This document shows, piece by piece, positions 1-5,235 of a stretch of 7,967 nt of DNA. This stretch comes from Bacteroidales bacterium. Lineage in GTDB: Bacteria; Bacteroidota; Bacteroidia; Bacteroidales; Paludibacteraceae. Position 1 is the stretch's first letter. Each line of letters opens with the position of its first letter. The position numbers and the translations under genes were made by a program. The stretch spans positions 1-7,967 of the forward strand of contig JAGHSG010000010.1 of NCBI GenBank assembly GCA_018066005.1, read 5' to 3'. The notes beneath the pieces were generated by a model, which ran no database searches, was not told the origin of the DNA, and was given only the letters and a program-made list of their open reading frames with translations.

Positions 1-789
1 GGTCCTGTCTATGCCTCGCAAGTGAATATGATGCAAGAGTGGGCTTACGCACACGAGGTGCGCACCTTATTGCCGTTTGCTTCGGATATACCCGGCATGG
101 ACTACAACCCGTATGTGATGCAGTTCAACCCGTCTGTGGAGATTGAAGCACAAGCTATGGCTTCACGTTTGGCTACCCGCCAAGAGGATATTCGCTGCAT
201 CTTTGTGACAGCGCCGGAGAACGATATACCGGAGAGCGTACTGAAATTGCAAAATGCCCTTTTAGCTCAACAAATGGAGTGCGTCTATACGACGGTAAAC
301 GCTATCTTGAATGATTCGCTGGGGGCTGTGATGTCTGACACCAAGGAGAACATCCTGTTGATGAATACCGAGCGTTATGCCAATATGCGGACTGTCATGC
401 CCCAACTGGCACGCGCCGCGCAAGGAAAACGTCTAACGCTTATCACACGTTATTCGTGGCAGGATGAACCGATTATATTGCCACAAGTGTTCTCTACCGT
501 CTTCCGTAAATTGGAAGATATAGATGACGTGTGGTATGATGTGGAGTTCCGCCGTTTCTATGCGACCGAACGCCAGTCAGGACGCCCATGTTATGACTTA
601 TTAGGTTATGATTTGATGACATACGTGCTGGAATCGCTTCAGCAGATACACGGAACAGAGGATGAACAGGCATTAAATAATATACTGTGCCGTCCGTTCA
701 AGGGATTGCAATCGGATATTCATTTCCAAAAAGTGAATGAGGAGGGCGGCTATCAGAATCATGATATACATGTTATTTCCCGCGAATGA
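1..789 (+). CDS. Periplasmic-binding-protein-like domain protein, C-terminal part (5' partial)
   Basis: The reading frame is open from base 1, so the gene starts left of the window; the GTG at 22 and ATG at 28 are probably internal. The 262 visible residues alternate beta strands and helices as in type 1 periplasmic binding proteins (branched-chain amino acid receptor fold). Landmarks, numbered from base 1, are PVYASQV at the start, a strand with CIFVTAPEND near residues 66-74, the GYDL motif near 202-205, and FKGLQSDIHFQKV near 233-245 followed by EGGYQN. GYD and GLQSDxxF are typical of the end of this domain in Bacteroidota proteins, where it often follows LysM domains and a signal peptide. 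That N-terminal part cannot be seen here. It probably acts in the periplasm, perhaps binding cell-wall material rather than feeding a transporter, since no ABC permease is nearby. Its stop overlaps the next gene by ATGA. The ligand is unknown. Confidence 0.75.
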   Translation, partial: GPVYASQVNMMQEWAYAHEVRTLLPFASDIPGMDYNPYVMQFNPSVEIEAQAMASRLATRQEDIRCIFVTAPENDIPESVLKLQNALLAQQMECVYTTVNAILNDSLGAVMSDTKENILLMNTERYANMRTVMPQLARAAQGKRLTLITRYSWQDEPIILPQVFSTVFRKLEDIDDVWYDVEFRRFYATERQSGRPCYDLLGYDLMTYVLESLQQIHGTEDEQALNNILCRPFKGLQSDIHFQKVNEEGGYQNHDIHVISRE

Positions 790-1484
790 GAAAAACAATC
801 GTCATATTAGTATTGGTTTTAACCACCGGATGGGCAGCGGCTCAACCGCGTTTGCGGCAGCCTGAGATGTACATCGGTCTGCACGGTGGTGCCTTATTCT
901 CCATGACCCTGTTTACACCGGATGTGCCGGGTACTAAACAAGTACTGAACACGGCATTGGCTAGTGGACAGGGTGGACTTGTTTTTCGCTATGCGGGACA
1001 TAAATGCTGTGGCCTGCAGGTGGAACTCAACTATATGCAACGCGGTTGGCGCGAAAATACCGGCGTAGAAGATTCGTTGGCATCGGACGTACATTATACC
1101 CGTCGGCTGAACTATATCGAAGTTCCTTTTATGGCACATATCTTCTTCGGCAAGAAAATGGTGCGTGGCTTCTTCAATGTAGGACCGCAAATTGGATATT
1201 GTTTCAGCGAACAGTCTTCGGGAACCAAGCACCCCGATCCCGTCAAACAGGAGCAATATAAACCGCTTGACCATAAATTTGATTGGGGACTGGTCGGGTG
1301 TTTAGGTATGTTGGTTCGCACGCATAATGTAGGCGTGTTCCAATTGGAAGCCCGGTTCTGCTACAGTTTCGGAGATTATTTCAAAAATACCAAAACGGAT
1401 TATTTCTCTAAATCTAACCCGATATGTTTGAGTTTTAATGTGGGGTATTTATGGGAAATAAAACCGAAAAAGAAAAATAAATAA
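786..1484 (+). CDS. Outer membrane beta-barrel protein (porin family, OMP_b-brl_2 / PorT-like)
   Basis: This 232-residue protein begins with a clear signal peptide (MRKTIVILVLVLTTGWAAAQ, cleavage probably after AAA or AAQ at 17-20). The mature part is built of short amphipathic strands. It carries the family pattern of small Bacteroidota barrels: a G-x-H-G-G strand near 31-35, GLQVELNYMQRGW near 76-88, LNYIEVPFMAHIFF at 108-121, then a strand with NVGPQIGYCF at 131-140. The last strands end at FNVGYLWEI, followed by a lysine-rich tail. Such proteins sit in the outer membrane as eight-stranded-type barrels; a role as porin, anchor or secretion accessory cannot be decided from sequence. Six cysteines (74, 75, 139, 172, 192, 214) are unusually many for a barrel. 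The start overlaps the previous stop by four bases (ATGA), so translation of the two is probably coupled and the two products may work together in the envelope. Confidence 0.8.
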   Translation: MRKTIVILVLVLTTGWAAAQPRLRQPEMYIGLHGGALFSMTLFTPDVPGTKQVLNTALASGQGGLVFRYAGHKCCGLQVELNYMQRGWRENTGVEDSLASDVHYTRRLNYIEVPFMAHIFFGKKMVRGFFNVGPQIGYCFSEQSSGTKHPDPVKQEQYKPLDHKFDWGLVGCLGMLVRTHNVGVFQLEARFCYSFGDYFKNTKTDYFSKSNPICLSFNVGYLWEIKPKKKNK

Positions 1485-1489
1485 TAGAT

Positions 1490-2248
1490 ATGGCAAAAAT
1501 TATTGCATTAGCAAATCAAAAAGGTGGTGTAGGAAAAACCACAACCGCTATCAATTTATCAGCAGCGTTGGCCAAGGCAGGTAAACGTGTCCTCCTCGTA
1601 GATGCCGACCCGCAAGCCAATGCTTCGTCCGGACTTGGTGTGGAAATACGCGACTTGAAAAAGACGATATACGAGTGTCTTGTCAATCAAATAGACCCGC
1701 ACGAGGCCATTATTCAAACAGCTGTGAAGAATCTGTCGATTATTCCCAGTCATATCGACTTGGTCGGTGCTGAAATAGAAATGCTCAATTTGGATAACCG
1801 TGAGTATTTGATGAAAAATATCCTCTCGGCTCTTCGTGGCGAGTATGACTATATATTGATAGACTGCTCTCCCTCACTCGGTTTAATAACCGTCAACGCC
1901 CTTACGGCAAGCGACGCGGTGATTATACCCGTTCAGTGTGAGTTCTTCGCTCTGGAAGGTATAGCCAAATTATTATCTACCATCAAGATTATTAAACAAA
2001 ACCTGAATCCGAGTTTGCAAATTGACGGTTTCCTATTGACTATGTACGATAACCGCTTGCGTCTGTCTGCACAGGTATATGACGAAGTGAAACGCCATTT
2101 CGGCGATTTAGTCTTTAATACGGTCATCCCGCGTAATGTGCGCTTGAGCGAAGCCCCCAGCCACGGATTATGTGTATTGGACTACGATGCATCTTCCAAA
2201 GGTGCCAAATGTTATACTAACCTTGCTAAAGAAATACTGAAAAGATGA
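1490..2248 (+). CDS. parA: Chromosome partitioning ATPase ParA (Soj)
   Basis: This 252-residue protein is the ATPase of the chromosomal ParABS system. ATP-bound dimers coat the nucleoid, and ParB at the origin stimulates hydrolysis and is drawn along the ParA gradient. The deviant Walker A box KGGVGKTT lies at residues 11-18 with signature lysine 11 and nucleotide lysine 16. The motif DADPQAN with the catalytic aspartate is at 38-44 (D40), and Walker B ILIDCSPSLG is at 122-131 (D125). Arginines R189 and R191 in YDNRLRLS fit the DNA-binding surface known from Soj. VIPRNVRLSEAPSHG at 212-226 is the usual C-terminal signature. Length and lack of an N-terminal extension fit a chromosomal rather than a plasmid ParA. 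There is a 5-base gap after the previous stop, an A/T-rich start region and no Shine-Dalgarno. The stop overlaps the parB start (ATGA). Confidence 0.97.
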   Translation: MAKIIALANQKGGVGKTTTAINLSAALAKAGKRVLLVDADPQANASSGLGVEIRDLKKTIYECLVNQIDPHEAIIQTAVKNLSIIPSHIDLVGAEIEMLNLDNREYLMKNILSALRGEYDYILIDCSPSLGLITVNALTASDAVIIPVQCEFFALEGIAKLLSTIKIIKQNLNPSLQIDGFLLTMYDNRLRLSAQVYDEVKRHFGDLVFNTVIPRNVRLSEAPSHGLCVLDYDASSKGAKCYTNLAKEILKR

Positions 2249-3069
2249 AAAAAGTAACAGGTTTAGGGCGTGGATTAGACGCGCTGATAGATACCCATAT
2301 AACAACCAGCGGTTCCAGTTCTATCAACGAAGTGGAATTGGATAAGATAGTAGCCAACCCCAATCAGCCACGTCGCAATTTCGATGAAGAGGCGCTGACT
2401 GAATTGAGCAATTCGATACGCGAACACGGGGTTATCTCTCCGATTACCTTGCGCAAGAATGATGACGGCACGTACATGATTATCGTGGGTGAGCGCCGTT
2501 TCCGCGCTTCCAAGATGGCAGGTTTGCATACCATCCCTGCTTATGTACGTTCTGCCGAAGATGAGCAGGTGATGGAGTGGGCGTTGATTGAGAATATTCA
2601 ACGTGAAGACTTGGATGCTATCGAGATAGCACTCGCTTACCAACGTCTTATGGACGAGTACGAATTGACGCAAGAGAAAATGTCCGAAAGGGTAGGCAAA
2701 AAGCGTGCTACCGTGGCTAATTATCTGCGTTTGCTCAAACTGCCGGCTGAGATACAGATTGGTATTAAGGAGAAAAAATTGGATATGGGACACGCCCGTG
2801 CTATCTTGGGATGTGCTTCTACAGAACAACAACTGAATATATACCATCGCATCCTGAACGAAGGTTTGAGTGTCCGTAAGGTGGAAGAAATGGTGACGGA
2901 TAATAAGTTAACCAAGAAAACTACGACTCCTAAAACATCTCCATTCCGTGTTCAGCAACGTCAGTTAGAGCAGCGATTAGGGACGAAAGTGAAGATATCC
3001 GATCATCATCTGACTATTTCTTTTGAGACAGAAGAGCAGTTGTATCAAATTATCGCTCGTATCCGTTGA
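2245..3069 (+). CDS. parB: Chromosome partitioning protein ParB (Spo0J), CTP-dependent clamp
   Basis: This 274-residue protein is the parS-binding, CTP-dependent DNA clamp that marks the origin region and activates ParA. The N-terminal tail GLGRGLDALI (6-15) matches the ParA-stimulating peptide of ParB proteins. Then come NPNQPRRNF at 38-46, the CTP-binding box GERRFRA at 82-88 and the second conserved box ENIQREDLDAIE at 116-127. The helix-turn-helix LTQEKMSERVGKKRATVANYLRLLKL at 141-166 reads parS, and GHARAIL at 182-188 is also conserved. A linker rich in Thr and Lys (about 219-232) leads to a C-terminal dimerisation domain at about 235-274. All the domains of a full-length chromosomal ParB are present. 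The start overlaps the parA stop by ATGA. I found no good parS site in the window, so the sites must be elsewhere, as is common. Confidence 0.97.
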   Translation: MKKVTGLGRGLDALIDTHITTSGSSSINEVELDKIVANPNQPRRNFDEEALTELSNSIREHGVISPITLRKNDDGTYMIIVGERRFRASKMAGLHTIPAYVRSAEDEQVMEWALIENIQREDLDAIEIALAYQRLMDEYELTQEKMSERVGKKRATVANYLRLLKLPAEIQIGIKEKKLDMGHARAILGCASTEQQLNIYHRILNEGLSVRKVEEMVTDNKLTKKTTTPKTSPFRVQQRQLEQRLGTKVKISDHHLTISFETEEQLYQIIARIR

Positions 3070-3809
3070 AAAAAATAATTTATATATTACTCTTGCTTCT
3101 TCTTTGTCCGCTGACATCTTACGCAAAGAAGAATAAAAAAGCCGTTCAGGGGGATTCGGTACAAGTTATGGTTGTAACGAACGAGAACCTGCCTATTCGT
3201 GAAGGTGTGCGTGATACCTTGATTGTGGTAGATAACCCCGAAGAGGTTATTATTGGTGACACCATCTCGCCCATGCCGGAAGTAACTTGGGATGACGGAT
3301 GGCGTCCCAATCCGGGTAAGGCCGTGTGGATGGGAGCCTTATTCCCCGGATTAGGGCAGATATACAACCGCAGTTATTGGAAACTACCTATCTTATACGG
3401 AGGACTGATGGGTTGTGCCTATGCTATCATGTGGAATGGTAATGTGTACGACGACTATAAGCGGGCTTACACGGATATCCTTATGGATGAAGTGCTGTCA
3501 ACCGACCCCAAACGCTCCTATAACGCCATCCTGCCCAAAGGTTATACCATTGAGATGATGGGAGGACGGGAAACCTATACCAACACGCTTAAAAACAAAC
3601 AGAATCTATATCGCCGTTATCGTGACTTGGGTATTGTGGCTGCTGCGGCTGTGTATGCGTTGTCATTGATAGATGCATTTGTGGATGCCCAATTGTTTGA
3701 CTTTGATATATCTCCCGATTTGAGCATGAATGTCTCTCCGCAGATTTATAACGATTATATTCATCATCAGCGTGCTGCTGAGGTGCGTTTAGCCATCACG
3801 TTCAAATGA
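3066..3809 (+). CDS. DUF5683 domain membrane protein, TTG start
   Basis: This 247-residue protein of unknown function begins with TTG at 3066, which overlaps the parB stop as TTGA. This start is chosen because it alone gives the signal sequence KKIIYILLLLLLCPLTSYA; the next ATG (codon 35) would remove it. Cys14 is preceded by Leu, a poor lipobox, so cleavage after SYA (residue 20) or retention as an anchor is more likely than lipidation. A polar stretch of about 60 residues follows. The DUF5683 core then runs from about 82 to 135: PGKAVWMGALFPGLGQIYNR, SYWKLPILYGG and a hydrophobic segment to about 123, ending in YDDYKRAY. A second membrane segment is at about 188-205 (LGIVAAAAVYALSLIDAFVDA). 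The pattern of GLGQIYNR, YWK and a late DAFVDA is the family signature. The family commonly lies between parB and a lytic transglycosylase in Bacteroidota, which suggests an envelope role, but none is established. Confidence 0.9.
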   Translation: MKKIIYILLLLLLCPLTSYAKKNKKAVQGDSVQVMVVTNENLPIREGVRDTLIVVDNPEEVIIGDTISPMPEVTWDDGWRPNPGKAVWMGALFPGLGQIYNRSYWKLPILYGGLMGCAYAIMWNGNVYDDYKRAYTDILMDEVLSTDPKRSYNAILPKGYTIEMMGGRETYTNTLKNKQNLYRRYRDLGIVAAAAVYALSLIDAFVDAQLFDFDISPDLSMNVSPQIYNDYIHHQRAAEVRLAITFK

Positions 3810-4915
3810 GCAAGCGTCTCCTTGTTATATTATTGTGCGCTTGCGCATTATGCGTGCCCACGCGCGCGGAGGATTTGGACTCGCTATACAAAGCACGTCT
3901 TCAAGAATTGCCCTTTGAAATAGAAGTGCCCTATCATCCGGTAGTAGGAACGTACATCAACCGCTATTTGAAAAATGCCACACAAACGGGGCGTCTTATG
4001 GCGCGTGCCGACTATTATTTCCCACTCTTCTGGGATATATTAGGTAAGTATAACCTTCCGTACGAATTGTGTTATCTACCCATTATCGAATCGGCTCTTA
4101 ACCCTTCGGCTCGTTCGCCTATGGGGGCAGCGGGGTTGTGGCAGTTTATGCCTGCAACCGGTAAACTGTACGGATTGGAGGTTAATTCGTTGATTGATGA
4201 ACGTATGGACCCTGTGTGCTCCACCGAGGCGGCGTGTGCTTTCTTGCAGAATCTATATAAGACTTTTCAAGATTGGAATTTGGTCATTGCTGCGTATAAC
4301 TGCGGACCGGGAAACGTAACCAAAGCCATCGCCCGCAGTGGCGGGAAAAAGGATTTTTGGGCTATCTATCCTTACCTCCCTAATGAAACACGTAACTATA
4401 TGCCGATTTATATTGCCGCGTGTTACGTGTTGAACTATGCCGACTTGCATGACGTCTGCCCCGATTCAGTGTGGCTGTACCCGCAAACGGATACGTTGAT
4501 GGTGCATGACCGTATGCACCTGTCGCAAGTCTCAGAGATAATAGGAATAGGTCTGGATACCTTGCGGCAACTCAATCCCCAATATGCCCGAGACATCATC
4601 CCGGGTGGTAAAAACTACACTCTCTGCCTTCCGTCCGAATATATAACAACATATATAGAACAGCAAGATACCATCCTTCGGCACAAAGCGGATGAATTAA
4701 TCAATAACCGCCGAGCCGAGATTGAACATCTGCGCACACAAAACGCAGGAGGTACGTACACGCAAGGTGGCAAGACTTACTACAAAGTCAAAAAAGGCGA
4801 CACGCTCAGCGGTATAGGCAAACGATACCACGTGACAGTCAAGCAGTTAAAGGCGTGGAACGGACTGCATTCGGACAACCTGTCTATAGGACAAAAACTT
4901 AGAATAAGCAAGTAA
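3806..4915 (+). CDS. mltD: MltD-like membrane-bound or periplasmic lytic murein transglycosylase with LysM
   Basis: This 369-residue enzyme is predicted to cleave the MurNAc-GlcNAc bond of peptidoglycan non-hydrolytically, forming 1,6-anhydroMurNAc ends in the periplasm. The signal sequence MSKRLLVILLCACALCVPTRA probably ends at residue 21. Cys13 in LCAC could alternatively be a weak lipobox, since MltD of enterobacteria is a lipoprotein. The SLT family 1 domain spans about 75-215. Catalytic Glu95 is in LPIIESALNPSARS, GAAGLWQFMPATGKLYGL is at 107-124, and AAYNCGPGNV is at 162-171, all standard. A degenerate LysM-like segment is visible at about 233-276. A clear LysM module that binds peptidoglycan is at 325-368 (YYKVKKGDTLSGIGKRY to IGQKLRIS), after a charged linker. 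The start overlaps the previous stop (ATGA) and the end overlaps the next start (TAATG). The position beside parAB is usual for this phylum. Confidence 0.93.
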   Translation: MSKRLLVILLCACALCVPTRAEDLDSLYKARLQELPFEIEVPYHPVVGTYINRYLKNATQTGRLMARADYYFPLFWDILGKYNLPYELCYLPIIESALNPSARSPMGAAGLWQFMPATGKLYGLEVNSLIDERMDPVCSTEAACAFLQNLYKTFQDWNLVIAAYNCGPGNVTKAIARSGGKKDFWAIYPYLPNETRNYMPIYIAACYVLNYADLHDVCPDSVWLYPQTDTLMVHDRMHLSQVSEIIGIGLDTLRQLNPQYARDIIPGGKNYTLCLPSEYITTYIEQQDTILRHKADELINNRRAEIEHLRTQNAGGTYTQGGKTYYKVKKGDTLSGIGKRYHVTVKQLKAWNGLHSDNLSIGQKLRISK

Positions 4916-5235
4916 TGGAACCGCATAAAGACTTTTTTACTATTCGTGAGGTGGAGAAAGAAACAGGTCTTCCCTTGTCCACGTTGCGTTATTGGGAGGA
5001 GCAGTTTGACCAACTCAACCCGCGTAAGGATGGGCATGGCGACCGCTTCTATACCGAGCAGGACATTGCTTTTATCAAGCAGGTCAAGTTCATTCGTGAC
5101 GAGATGCAGATAACACGTATCCCTGCCATCAAGAAGGTCCTTGCATCCGACAAACATACGGATGCACGCCAACGTGCTACCGAAATTTTGATGCGCCTCC
5201 GCCAACAATTAGTAGATTTAAGAGCAAATATATGA
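4915..5235 (+). CDS. Short MerR-family transcriptional regulator
   Basis: This 106-residue protein carries a MerR-type winged helix-turn-helix. FFTIREVEKETGLPLSTLRYWE at 7-28 gives the HTH with the family hallmark LRYWE. FDQLNPRKDGHGDRFYTEQDI at 31-51 forms the wing and the start of the next helix, and IAFIKQVKFIRDEMQITRIPAIKKVL at 51-76 completes the DNA-binding domain. Only about 30 residues follow, a helical tail that may form a dimer coiled coil. There is no ligand-binding domain and no cysteine, so a metal or redox sensor is unlikely. Short MerR-like proteins of this shape are common in Bacteroidota and their targets are mostly unknown. The gene is sandwiched without spacing between the transglycosylase gene (TAATG) and the YfhO gene (ATGA), so it may regulate this operon or other envelope genes; this is inference. 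Confidence 0.88.
   Translation: MEPHKDFFTIREVEKETGLPLSTLRYWEEQFDQLNPRKDGHGDRFYTEQDIAFIKQVKFIRDEMQITRIPAIKKVLASDKHTDARQRATEILMRLRQQLVDLRANI

Noticed and set aside
894..1321. Open frames on the minus strand and in another plus frame over the barrel gene
   Set aside because: They lack family motifs and are shadows of the clear signal-peptide barrel gene in the main frame.
1470..1490. Separate promoter directly before parA
   Set aside because: The gap is only five bases. The A/T-rich stretch encodes the lysine-rich tail of the barrel protein, and no -33/-7 pair of the Bacteroidota type (TTTG and TAnnTTTG) with proper spacing was recognised.
2275..2847. 190-codon open frame on the minus strand opposite parB
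   Set aside because: The parB gene is complete with all motifs in the plus frame. The antisense product shows no recognisable domain, and its length is explained by codon bias of the real gene.
3066..3125. Lipoprotein signal on the DUF5683 protein at Cys14
   Set aside because: The residues before the cysteine are LLL, without the small residue expected at -1, while a normal SYA cleavage site follows six residues later.
4829..4834. CACGTG core as a possible parS site inside mltD
   Set aside because: Only the central six bases match the usual parS palindrome; the flanks gatac and acagt do not match TGTTC/GAACA and are not symmetric. It lies in the conserved LysM coding sequence.
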